Positions 1 to 12,300 of a stretch of DNA of 64,000 bases are shown here, one piece after another (within the stretch, counting starts at the first letter, position 1; each line of letters begins with the position of its first letter). A program made the translations under genes and the position numbers. Source of the DNA: Fragum whitleyi (Eukaryota; Mollusca; Bivalvia; Cardiida; Cardiidae); assembly GCA_948146395.1 (NCBI GenBank), contig OX411543.1, forward strand, positions 51,874,017-51,938,016, read 5' to 3'. Below the pieces are notes generated by a model. The model was not told where the DNA came from, ran no database searches, and saw only the letters and a program-made list of their open reading frames with translations.

Positions 1-187
1 TTTCCGACGTTTGTCTCTCACCAATGGGTATATAATCATAAACCTATGTGAGATAGCAGTCGGAGGCTAGGGAAGGGTGTAATGGTAGCACAGGTGAAAG
101 AAATACCAGGAATCCATTGTGCTCGGGCCACCCTGATATAACTGTGAAATTGTTGAAAGCTGCGTAAAACCCATTCAAACAAACAAA
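1..187 (+). mobile_element. tRNA-derived SINE, body and 3' tail (cut by window start)
   Basis: The segment matches the body of the complete SINE at 47519-47810: TTTGTCTCTCACCAATGGG, GTGAGATAGCAGTCGGAGGC, GAAATACCAGGAATCCATTG, GATATAACTG and the tail CCCATTCAAACAAACAAA. The tRNA-like head would lie before base 1. Confidence 0.75.
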
Positions 188-308
188 ATCATAAAAAATC
201 TCATGACAGATCCTTTTATATACATACAATGACATTTCAGTGTATGTTTAATAGTGTGTGAGGGAATTTGTTTGTTTTTCTGGCTGTACAAATTCATCTG
301 TAGTTTTT

Positions 309-1424
309 AGCTCCACTGGCTGAAAGCCACTGGGGCTATTGTCATGGCGTTGTGTCCGTCGTGCGTCCGTCCGTCCGTGCGTGCGTGCGTGCGTCCGTCC
401 GGTCGTAAACTTTTCTTTAAAAATCTTCTCCTCAGAAACTACTGGATGGATTTCAACCAAACTTCACAGGAATGATCCTTTGGTGACCCTCTTTCAAAGT
501 TGTTCAAGAAATTTTGATCCAATGAAAAACATGGATTTAATGGGCGTGGCTAATTTCCAAATATGGTAAAATGTGAGTTTTCTCAGATTCTAATCAATGG
601 ATACCAATTAAATTTTACATGAATGATCCTTGGGTGACCCTTTATCAGTCTACAAAAAATCATTGTGATCGGATGGAAAATATGCATTTTATGGGCGGAG
701 GTCATTTCTCTATATGTTATATAGTGGAAACTTTGCAAATCATTTTCTCAGAATGTAATTTATGGATATCAACCAAATTTCACTGGAATGATCCTTGAGT
801 GATCCTTTATCAGTCTACAAAAAATCATTGTGATTGGATGAAAAATATGCGTTTTATGGGCGGAGGTCATTTCTCTATATGTTATATAGTGGAAACTTTG
901 AAAATCTATTTCTCAGAATGTAACTGATGGATATCAACCAAATTTCACTGGAATGATCCTTGAGTGATCCTTTATCAGTGTACCAAAAATTATTTTGATT
1001 GGATGAAAAATATGCATTTTATGGGCAGAGGTCATTTCTCTATATGTTATATAGTGGAAAATTTGAAAATCATTTTCTCAGAATATGATTGTTGGATATG
1101 TGGAGGTCAATTCTCAATATGTTAAATAGTGGAAACTATGAAAAACATTTTCTCAGAATGTAACTGATGGATATCTATCAAACATTTTTGGTATGATCTT
1201 TGGGTGACCCATTATCATGCAGCCAAAAATTATTTTTATTTGATGAAAAATATGTCTTTTAATAGCAGAGGTCATTTCTCTATCTGTTATATAGTTGAAA
1301 CTTTGAAAATCATTTTCATCATCAGTAGAACTCCAAATATCTAAAAATCTAGTCAAAAACATTTATTTTCTTTTACAAGAATTTCAAGCCTGTGGAGCGA
1401 CTCAAGCCATTCATGGCTTTCTAG
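309..1424 (+). mobile_element. GTCCGTCC-rich interspersed element, type AGCTCCACTGGCTG, copy 1
   Basis: It starts AGCTCCACTGGCTGAAAGCC, runs into a CGTCCGTCCGTGCGTGCG stretch, then ~5 degenerate ~150-bp subunits (GATCCTTGAGTGATCC, GGTCATTTCTCTATATG, ATTTTCTCAGAATGTAACTG), and ends CATTCATGGCTTTCTAG. The ends are imperfectly inverted (GGCTGAAAGCCA versus GGCTTTCTAG). No protein of its own. Truncated relatives lie at 48276 and 56019. Confidence 0.7.
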
Positions 1425-1429
1425 TTATT

Positions 1430-2454
1430 AGCTCCACTGGCTGAAAGCCACTGGGGCTATTGTCATGGCGTTGTGTCCGTCGTGCGTCCGTCCGTCCGTG
1501 CGTCGGGTCGTAAACTTTTCTTTAAAAATCTTCTCCTCAGAAACTACTGGATGAATTTCAACCAAACTTCACAGGAATGATCCTTGGGTGACCCTCTTTC
1601 AAAGTTGTTCAAGAAATTTTGATCCAATGAAAAACATGGATTTGAGGGGCGTGGCTAATTTCCAAATATGGTAAAAAGAGAGTTTTCTCAGATTCTAATC
1701 AATGGATACCAATTAAATTTTACATGAATGATCCTTGAGTGACCCTTTATCAGTCTACAAAAAATAATTGTGATCGGATTGAAAATATGCATTTTATGGG
1801 CGGAGGTCATTTCTCTATATGTTATATAGTGGAAACTTTGAAAGTCATTTTCTCAGAATCTAATGGATGGAAATCAACCAAATTTCACTGGATTGATTCT
1901 TTATTGACCCTTTATCAGTCTACAAAAAAATCATTGTGATCGGATTGAAAATATGCATTTTATGGGCAGAGGTCATTTCATTATATGTTAAATAGTGGAA
2001 AATTTGAAAATCATTTTCTCAGAATCTGATTTTTGGATATCAACCAAATTTCACTGGAATGATCCTTGAGTGAACCTTTTTCAGTGTACCAAAAATTATT
2101 TTGATTGGATGAAAAATATGTCTTTTAAGAGTGGAGGTCATTTCTCTATATGTTATATAGTGGAAACTATGAAAATCATTTTCTCAGAATGTAACTGATG
2201 GATAGCAATCAAAAATTTTTGGTGTGATCTTTGAATGAATCTTTATCAGTGTACCAAAAATTATTGTGATTGGATGAAAAATATGTCTCTTAAGAGCGGA
2301 GGTCATTTCTCTATCTGTTATATAGTTCAAACTTTGAAAATCATTTTCAACATCAGTAGAACCCCAAATATCTAAAAATCAAGTCAAAACATTTATTTGC
2401 TTTTACAAGAATTTCAAGCCTGTGGAGCGACTCAAGCCATTCATGGCTTTCTAG
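1430..2454 (+). mobile_element. GTCCGTCC-rich element, type AGCTCCACTGGCTG, copy 2
   Basis: A second full copy in the same orientation, five bases after copy 1, with the same head, subunits and CTTTCTAG end. It ends 51 bases before the first PAM exon of the window, so the branch point and acceptor of that exon lie between the element and the exon. Confidence 0.7.
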
Positions 2455-2505
2455 TTTGGATTGCTTTAAAAATAAAAAGAACAAATTCACTCATTTAAAT
2501 TTCAG

Positions 2506-3329
2506 TGCTACAAGTGGTGATGAAATGTGTAACTTCTACATGATGTATTACATGAATGCCTCAGATGTTGACAGGAGAAATCGCTTTGAAACATGTGCAG
2601 GGAATAATGTGCCAGGAATATTTGATGGAGCACCAAAAGACTCTGACACACCTCTGCCAAGAAATGAGGCCTTGGAAGATCAAGCTACAGGACATTATCA
2701 TCATTCAAATGAGGGGGAGGAACCTGAGGCGGAGCCTAACCAGAATGAGGCAGCCAATGAAAATGTTGGAATGAAGCCAACATTAGTGCAAGGGTCACAC
2801 AAACCTGGTAATAGAAATAATTTGGTTGGGAATTTAAGAAATGGTATTATTAAAGGTGGAGGTTTTAATCAAAAAGATAAATATAATGATGAATATGATA
2901 ACGGTGTTGGTTTGGATGACAGATTTATTGATAGTGGTCGTGTTCACGATATTGGTAGTTTTCAGTATCCTCGTAAAGCACAGCAATATTTGTATGACTA
3001 TGAACCTGATTATCAGGACTCAGATTACTTTAGTGCAGTCAGGTCAAGAGGTGGCAATGAGGGAAAAAAGCCATCATACTATGATATTAATGATCTCAGG
3101 AAGGGAGGATATATTTCAGACATACCTGAAAGTCCATTTTATGCAAAACAAAAACCTTCCTTGAGTCGAAATCGAAATAAGATATTTGATGAGAAGTATG
3201 ATGATTATGCATCTGAATTCTCTAAAGGCTCTGTCAAGTCGTCCTCACAAAAAAAGAATGGTCACCAAGTTGAAGAGTCTAACAAGGGAGGTAATTCTGA
3301 TTACCCGGTAACATCTGCTACCATTCCAG
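2506..3329 (+). CDS. PAM: PAM exon: end of PHM domain plus long PHM-PAL linker
   Basis: The acceptor is TTTCAG at 2500-2505 and the donor is G|GTATGG at 3330. The first ~50 codons hold the PHM strand with the copper-ligand methionine (DEMCNFYMMYY) and the conserved end of the domain (GIFDGAPKDSDTPLP). The remaining ~220 codons form a charged, Asp/Tyr/Gly-rich low-complexity linker with a Lys-Lys pair (SSSQKKNGHQ). A long linker here is the position of the alternatively spliced, dibasic-cleaved exon A of vertebrates; use as a cleavage site is inference. The frame would run past the donor to a stop at 3353-3355, so retention of this intron would give a PHM-only protein. Confidence 0.92.
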
Positions 3330-6300
3330 GTATGGAATATTTGGATGTTGTCTAATCCCATATACCCTTTTGTAGTATTTGTTGTAAATCTTAGATGGAT
3401 TTTTAGCTTCTAGTGAATTGATTGTTGTGTACTAGCTATCCCTTAAACTAATTTACAGAATGCTTTACATTTCACTTTTTAGTTTTGGATATATATATAT
3501 TTTCATATTTTACAATTAAGCTTTGTATTTCCTTTTTAGCTCATCTGAGCACAACATGCTCAAGAGGAGCGTTTAGGACCACTCAGGATCTGTTGTGCAT
3601 CCTGCGACATCCATCATCAACAATTTCTTTTAATTATCTTCTCTTCCTTTACCAACAGGCAAATTGGAACCAAACTTGGCCTAAATGCTCCTTGGGTGAC
3701 CTTTTTCAAAATTTGCTCATGAATTTTCTATGCATTGAAAAATGGGGCATGGCAGGACAGGGCTAAGAGAATTCTTGGAATTATTCTTTGAACATCTCTC
3801 TAACCAATAGAAATTGGCAGAAATATTCCTATATAGAACTTTTTTTTTTTTCAAATCTCGGTCGTTAATTTTTAGTTCATTGAAAAAATTAGGCTATAGC
3901 AGATTGGGAGTGGGTCCTCTAACTTATAGAAATAATGACCCTGTGCATGACATTTCCAACAATTTCAAAAGTGTGCAACCTTAATACTTAGACCAGCCCA
4001 TGCATCTGCACTGGCTGGTTTGAGTATTCACTGTGCACTAGGTAGGTAGCTACGGACCCATTCTGGCTGTGAAAAACCACAGAACACTTCTGAAACAGTG
4101 TAGGATTGTACAGGTAGCTTAATGTGTGCCCATCATGCATACATCAAAATGTTGGAAATGCCACACACAGGCTCATATGAGATAGGAAAATTTTCTTTTT
4201 CTAAACCAAAGGACCAATTTCATTTAAACATGGAAGAAATGTACCTTAAGTGAACTTCTTTATAACTTGTTCATGAATGTTTAATTTTTGGAAAAATGGG
4301 GGAAATGCTGGGATAGGCTTATCAGACAAACCATGAAGTTATTCTTTGAAAATCTTCAATCTAAAGAATTGGCCAATTTCAATCAAACTTTACATGAATA
4401 GTAATGATCCTTAGGTGACTCTTCTAAGAATAATTTTTGAATTAATATAGTTGGTCTCTCCTCAGTCATATCATATAAAATCAGATGAGCGATCTAGGAC
4501 CATTCTGACCCTCTTTTGTTGATTTTGTCTATAATGTTTTTCTTATGTTTCTGTTTGGGATTTGAATTTATTGGTTTTTCTGCCAGATGGACATACATTG
4601 CCAATATAATTTAACCATATCCTTCCATTTGATTGGAATGTACAGTGCACCCCATATGTCACGAGATTAGTTAGAATGAGATACCCCTCATAACGAGTAC
4701 ATTGCAAAGTCCCTACTTTTCTCCTCTTATTACCTTATGCTTTATATCGGTTATAGCCAGATTGACTTAAGGGAAATGTCAGATATAATGTACATATTTA
4801 GACAGTCCCATAAGAAATTTCATAACTTATAATCAGATCCTGACAAAAAGTATGTTGTCTGTATAGAAATGACGGAGCAATAGGAACCAATTTCCCAATT
4901 AACGAGTTGTGATAATCTATTGTTGTGGGTAAATTTATTATTACACGCAAGTGTATTGTATATTTCTTAGCAAGATAAACACCAAGTCCTAACTATCTCA
5001 TTATAAGTGGAGTGCACTGTATATATGACTAGGCCTACCACTATTATTTTGGCTAGATCTAACAGCAAAGCTCATTCTATATAGAATCATTGCAAAGACC
5101 TTTAGGAATTTATACTGGAGTTAGTCCCAAAACAGAGATGTTTGAAAATAGAATTAATATGAAAAAGATGTGGCTTTTTCAAAGATGGAAATGGTTGAAT
5201 TGACTTTTAAGTTGTGTTTGTTTAGAAATTTAATTGCTTTAAAGTAATGCACTTTTATTTTTTAGGACCTTCTTTTATAAAATTAGGGTTATATTGTTTT
5301 ATAATAATACAACTATATTAAACTTAATCTTCCAACTAGAATTTTTCTGTACATTAAATTAAATCAAATTAAGGTTCATTTCACTTATGAAAATTTTTAT
5401 AAGCCAAAAAAAGGTCACCTGACTAGGTCATTTATCAAGGTCAATGTAACTAAAAAGAAATATTAGTTTTGAGGACATAAGTGTCTCATTGGCTATTTAT
5501 TTTTCGTTACTTTGTTTTATTATGGACCATTCTTAGCTCACCTTATTTAGCTCAATTAATCTTGGGTACTTGTATTGTGTTAGCTTTGATAAAAATTTTG
5601 TAGAAATGACATTGCCCCTATTCATTACATAAATCATTTGCTTTTGTTGATACAATTAGTAAAAGTTCAGAGGATCTTGATGACTCTTGTTCATGGTAGT
5701 AGACTCGTAATGTTAGAGGTATTGTGAATGTTAGTTCCAGCCTGGCCCCTTGTTGCTCATTTGACAAGTCAATCCAAGCCAAAATTTAGCACTGGTGTTA
5801 CCGACAAAGCACATTACTTATTTACTTTTGCTATGATTAAGATAGTTGAAAATGGCAATTAAACTCATTCAAACAAATGCCATTTTATGTTTAGGTCGAA
5901 GAGCAATTAACATTGTTTTATCAAATAAAAACAATACTTGCTTATGCATTTCCTAGGGATGTAGAAATACAGAGTTTCTCCACTTGTCCCTGGACAAGTT
6001 AAATCTGATTTCTTCCTTGTTCAGGATCAAAATTAACTTGTCCTAAAAAAATGTAGGGAGATAAATATTGAGAAAATATTGTTTTAATGAAGAAAATGCT
6101 GTAACCCAGCATTTTCTTCATTAAAGACAATGTTTTCTCCCCTTTAATACAAACAAAAGGATGACTTTTCTCCTAGATCTTTTTAGTACTGTATCAAGAT
6201 TTGCTCCGGTATCTACTTGTCCATGGACAAGTGGCCTAGAAAAATGTACTTGCCGGTAAGTAGAAATGCTCGTGTCAGACTATTCGGGCTTGGTAATGCC

Positions 6301-9300
6301 ACACCCCTGCATTTCCCCTTTTCTCACAACATTTTCTGTCCTATATGTTTTTTCTGGAACTGAGTAGTTAAGTACCAGGGGCCCGTTTGACTAAACTTCT
6401 TAGGAAAAAATTGAACGTAAGTCAAAATCACAAATCGTACATGTTGGTTTCATTCGTTGTTAGATTCTGCCTTGCAATTTCTCATTGGAATTGGCTCTAG
6501 AAGACGATTCCAATGAGATAATGCTTGGCAGAATTCGTTTTTTAGTTACTACTGTGGAAGCAACTTTAATTTTTGACTTACGCAAGAAATGATCGTAAGA
6601 TGTTTAGTAAAACAGGCCACAAGTGAATAAACGCATTGGTTCATTTAAACCAAATAATTTTTTCAGCCAATCAAGCTTATTGATTATTTTGTACTAATTG
6701 GTCCAACCACTCTGATTGGCTAAAAATTACTTCTGATTAATATTGAAAATGAATAATATTCATACAACTGAGGGCAGGTAGACATTAACTTTCGTCATGC
6801 TTTAATCCTTTTCCATTGACAGAAGTTTTAGAGCCCAATAATCTTAATCTGAAATACAACTTTAATTCCTAGTGAGAACCCTGAACTGAGGGCAGGAAGA
6901 CATTAAGTCTCCTCATGTTGTTCATGCCATACACCAGCTATGCACAGAATTTTTGCATACAGTATAGACTAAGATCAGACTGAACAGAAGTGCAGTCTGA
7001 TCTTAGCCTTAACTGCCTGCTTTCCTTTTGATTATTGTCGGAATAACTTGAGCCATAGGGTTTGAAATGTTAAAAAGATTGACAGTTCATTTGTAACAAA
7101 ATTTCAAGTCAGCGTTATAAAGATTTAATCCTTTTCCATTGACAGAAGTCGTGAAGCCCAATAATCTTGACCTGAAGTTTATATCAGAGTTTGGAAAGTT
7201 AGAGATTGGTCAGGTGGGAGGACTGGCTGTGAACGAAGCTGGTGAACTACATATCTTCCATCGTGGATCAAGGGTCTGGGATGCTTTGTAAGTCGATTAA
7301 AATGCTTAATTATAAGTCTGTAATTGTGCATGTAGTTTATTTCAGTCTTAAAACTTCAAATTACGGTGTCTGTGCAAAAATATTGTAAGTGCCTTTGTAT
7401 TTATAGGCACTTACAATAGTTTTGTGCTGACTCCTTGATATATCAATTAACATGTAGAATCTTCTTGATAATGCAGTCAAACCTATTTTTCCCAAGTGCC
7501 CATGGGACATATGAAAAAGTGCTTGCCTAAGACTGTTGCTTGCTTATGGGTAGATTACAATACACATGCTTCAGTGGGTGCTTGCTTAAGATAGGTTGCC
7601 TGCTGAGTAAAGGTGGTTGCTAGATAGGTAAGATTGTAGATTTTCATGAAGGACACTTATTCAGCCAAAGCCAAAACCAACAGCAATGTGCTGAAGATAG
7701 GCAAGAGACTGCTCCAATTATAGAAATATTAGTTATCTGAAATTCCAAGGGTCAGTACAACACTATTGTAAGTGCCTATAAATATATAGGCACTTATGAT
7801 AGTCATGTGCTAACCCCTTAAATACTGAACTCCTGTGTGCATTGTAGAAACATTTAACCTTATTTCTTGATTGTATAATACATGTACATGTTCATGTCAA
7901 GTTATAAGAAGTTTTTTTGATATTTCCTTCATAAGGATTTGCCTTGTGTTGGGTCTTTATCTTGATTGTGTTAAGTTTGAACTATTTCTTATATTGTTTG
8001 ACAATGCAACTGTTTATGTATTATAGGTATGACAAAGGCTTGGGTTAAATCATTGAGTTAATTATAAACTTCTATAGTGTAAAGGGTACTATTAATCTTT
8101 AGAATTATTTGATTTCCATAAATTCAATCAAATTGTACTTGTACTAAAAAAAATCCATTTAGCCAAAGATGTTTTGTGTGTTTTTACGTGTATCTACATT
8201 TTGGCCAACATGAAAAAATGTGAAATGTTATTGAACCTTTGTTATACTGTTCATGCCAAATACATTTAAAATATTTTGGCAGACAGTATAGACTAGGATC
8301 AGTTAACATACATACAAATGTGCAGTCTGATCCTAGACTATCCTGTCTTCTTTACACTTGAATAATTTTATTATGCCCCCGATAGGGAGGCATAATAAAT
8401 TTGACTTGTCCGTCCGTCCGTCTGTCCGTCTGTCCGTCCATCTGTCCGTCCGTCATTCCGTCCAAAAACTTTAACATTGGCCATAACTTCCTTATTACTA
8501 TCAAAGCGGTGTCGGGGGCATTGTCATCTTACAGTGACAGCTCTTGTTTTAGATAACTCCATCAATTTTTGTGCATTCTGAAAAAATAGTTTTGTTTGTC
8601 AATGAATACAATTTTTAGTATGCATCTCTTTTGTAAGCTTGCGCAAAAAGTAGTCGCGAAAGAAATATATTAATTATTGATGAATATTTAGACTTTTTGC
8701 TTCATGATATTACATTATAAGTTATGAAGAGAGTACTACTTGCTTTCATGGAGGAATGAAACTAAACACCTAATCACACTCGTATATGTACCTGCTTCAT
8801 GTATTCTTACAGTGATAAGGTCCTCAGTTTCATACCTTAATGAAATCAATCTAAATTCTCTTTATCTCTAAATTATTATGTGTAAAATTGCAGAAGAGTG
8901 GTTAAAATGTCAAAATGTCCCCCAAAAATAGGATTTTAGGGTAGTGGACCCGTAATAGTTCCGCAACATTTTAGACCACATATTCTTTCACAATGTTAAT
9001 CGAGGTTTCCTAATGAAAATCATTCGGAAACCTTGGTTAACTTGTTAAAGTTCATTACTTCTGAGATATTGCAAAATTATTAAGGGTACGTTAGGACTTT
9101 AAGGTAGTGGACCCATATAGTCCTCCAACATTTCGGACCACATATTCTTTCACAATGTTAACCGAGAATTCCTAATGATAATCATTAGGAAACCTCAGTC
9201 AATACTGTTAAAGTTCATTACTTCTGAAATGTTGCAAAATTATAACGTTCCAGTATCTTAAAATTGAAACAAAGTTCAAATACTGCAGAGTAAGGGTATT

Positions 9301-12300
9301 TGCAATCTTATTTCAGGTCTTTTGATTATTACAATGTCTACCAGCAAAAATCCTATCCAGTGGAATCTGATGCTGTGATTATTCTAAACAAAGATGGATC
9401 TGTCAAAAGACATTTCGGGAAGAAAAGGTATGAATTTTCTCCCTATTCTATGAGCTTAAGATTAGGTGTGAAAGTGACGTAAAATGTTTTATATTTGTCT
9501 AAATAGCTTAAGATTTGATATGATAGTGGTGTTTAACTTTTTATATTTTTCTAAAGGCATTCTTTAAAATTTGAAGCGGTATTTTGTTACACATGTGGCA
9601 TTTGGTATTTAAAAGCAGACATTGGTTTGATCCCTTGCATGGGGAATCTCATTCGCATCTCATTTCTGATATAAGTCTCGCACTAATGGATGAAATTTAT
9701 ATTTCGAGGGGTCAGTGCAATACTATTGTAAGTGCCTATGATTATATAGGCACTTACAATAGTGTTGCCCTTACCCCTCGATTTGTTAACCAATGAGAAG
9801 CTGGAGGCTAATCAAGGATACAATAGCAGTACTGGCGTGAGAAATACCAGGAATCTATAGTAAGGCCCCTCATCCACCAGCATATAACTAAAATTCTGTG
9901 GAAAGTGGGTTCAAACCACATTCAATTAACCCTTGTCATGCTGAATAAAAAACCTTGGCAAAATTATATATAAATCAAAGTGCTGAAAGCTCTGTATTTC
10001 CGAATTGTGAGTCTGCATTTGATTTTGAAAATATGATTTATAAAACTTTTCTGGTTTAAAAATGAAAATCAGGTTGTATGGACTCGAATCAGACTGCACA
10101 TACGTGCGGGCTGATATTTGTCCATACTGCCTGCTTAAGTAGGAATATTCCAGGATCTGCATGACAAGAGTTAAAAAATTAGTCTCAATCAGGCTGCTTG
10201 TTATAGCTGTAAAGATCAACTGACCTCTTTGTGTAGCTCTCTAGGGTTGTTTGATCTTTGCATTCAGTTGACTTGATCAGAAAAAACTGTGATTGAAGAA
10301 TTATAGATTTTTCTTTAATGCTTTTCTGTGGTTTATCGAGAAATAACGGTAGATTATCACTAGATAATCTCACCGCAAAAGCAGTGAAATTATCAAATTT
10401 TTATACCCTGCTTTTGTGCATTTCACCCTATCTGCTGTCATCTATGAGGGGCGAAATAAGTGACCTCAAAATGAACGTTGCATAGCAATCACGTGCAAAA
10501 TGACACGCTTTACGAAAATATGTCCTAGAAATTTCACATTTTGTCTCATTTTTGCAAGACAGAAATAGAATAATCGTTTGTTTTTTGAGTAAGATCCATT
10601 AATATTTCATTTCGTGAACAACAAAAGCTATATTTTCACTTATGACTCTGCCACCTGATAATATAGTGTGTTTTTTCACTCAATGAAATATGAATCGATC
10701 TTACACTGAAACAAAGGATTATCCTCTATGCCTTATATATGTACATAATATTACCTATGTCACTAGAGTGAAATAACCCCATTGAATATTATTGATATTA
10801 CACAGGCATTATAACACTTCTGGAATAAATATGCAAATTAGCAATGAATGTTTAGCAACTTAAAATTTGTGTTGTGAAAGTGACAACATTATGCATTTGA
10901 TGACGTCAATTCTCATATATACATTTCGGGGAAAACTTCGATAAATTTCTGGAATTTCCTTGAAAAATTCAAGTCATATGATAAATAGAATATCAAATTT
11001 GTGCTCATTAGATACCAAATTTATTTAACTCATCATCTTTGAGAGATAAAACTCGGTAAAGCCTTTTTTTTTATCTGTTTATAGATAACTCATTTATAAA
11101 TTTGGTATTCCATGACCACTCATTCAATATCCTCTATGTATCTGTACACAATATTTGATGGTTCTGTATGTTCTCATTTTATGTAGAATGTTTATTAAGC
11201 CCTTGTCATGCTGAATAAATTTTAGCTAAATATTTTCATCAAAATCAAAGGGCAAAAAGCACTGAAAGTACCAATTGTAGGTCAATTTTTATTTGAAAAA
11301 TTTGAATCTATTCACAATTCTGGTTTGAAAGTCAGAAACAGGTGGTGTAGACTGACATCAGACTGCACATTATGTGCAGGCTTATGTTTGTCTATAGCTC
11401 CTGCCAAAGCAGGAATATTCTGGGTTCAGCATGACAGGGGTAAATATTGATTATTTCAGATATTTCCTGCCCCATGGTTTGAGCCTGGACCAAGATGGTA
11501 ACATTTGGTTGACAGATGTTGCCCTGCATCAGGTGTTCAGAATCCCATATGGCAAGGACGAACCAGACATGACGCTTGGTATGAGATTTGAGCCGGGTAC
11601 CGATGATGAACATTTCTGTAAGCCGTCTGATGTGGCAGTCTTATCTACTGGAGAATTCTTTGTGTCGGATGGGTATGTTACATGTTTAACATCACTCCCC
11701 TATAATTCAGCTTTTTGTCACCTCTGAAGAAAATAAAGCTTTAGAAATCATTTTGGAAAAGTAAGAAATCGCATGTTGCAAGCAATTTCTTGATTGTGCT
11801 CAATGTTATCTTCCTCAAAAGACAAAGATTTCTTTCAAATTTCTTTTAGATAAGACAACCGGATCTAAATATTGTTATCTGCACTTTCTTTGAAAGATGA
11901 GTTCAGTCTGAAATTTTGTCATCTTGTAATTGGTCACGGTATTTCACCCAAACTTAGAAATTTTGAAATAAGCTCTGTGATGGACTTCTTGAAAACCCTG
12001 TATTTGGAATTTCTCGGAGAAGATAATTTTGTGGTATATCGTTTTATTGGCACCATGGGGATAAGTTAGTCTCTATGCTCCAGTTAGCAATTGGGTCATA
12101 ATTCTTCACAAAAGTAGTAAATGTACTAAGTTTATACTAATATGTTTTTAGTTTGATTGTAACTAAAGCTTAAGCATATAGAGTCACTCTTGAACACTCA
12201 TTCCTGACATTTTCACATCCCTGAGAGAGACAGTAGTTTAGATCCACAGAATTTTTCAGCTGGGTGAACTAGGGCTAGCTTTTATGTGCTTTGCCCATAA

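Larger units (their letters stand above)
3330..7145 (+). other. PAM intron: repeat content
   Basis: Holds a GTCCGTCC-class relative (3538-4520) with a nested MITE (3948-4174), a CTTGTCCCTGGACAAG MITE (5953-6312), a GGGGCCCGTTT MITE (6377-6618), the duplicated exon start (6806-6872) and a GATCAGACTG palindrome at 6958-7010. I see no gene in 4521-5950, which is unique-looking AT-rich DNA. Confidence 0.6.
7288..9316 (+). other. PAM intron: repeat content
   Basis: Holds two AAGTGCC foldbacks (7364-7435, 7749-7818), a GATCAG palindrome (8280-8340), a GCCCCCGATAGGG element (8371-8550) and a ~165-bp tandem duplication (8938-9243). No gene seen. Confidence 0.55.
9428..11459 (+). other. PAM intron: repeat content
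   Basis: Filled mostly by an AAGTGCC foldback (9705-9780), a SINE 3' fragment (9790-9925), two TTAA MITEs (9926-10174 and 11195-11444) and a palindromic MITE (10300-10733). No gene seen. Confidence 0.6.

Noticed and set aside
339..569. ORF over the CGTCCGTCC run
   Set aside because: Low-complexity frame inside a non-coding repeat element; it has no homologous reading in the sister copy beyond the repeat.
2556..3164. Extra plus-strand ORFs inside the PAM linker exon
   Set aside because: They are shadow frames of the true PAM frame, which is fixed by the PHM motif and exon phases.
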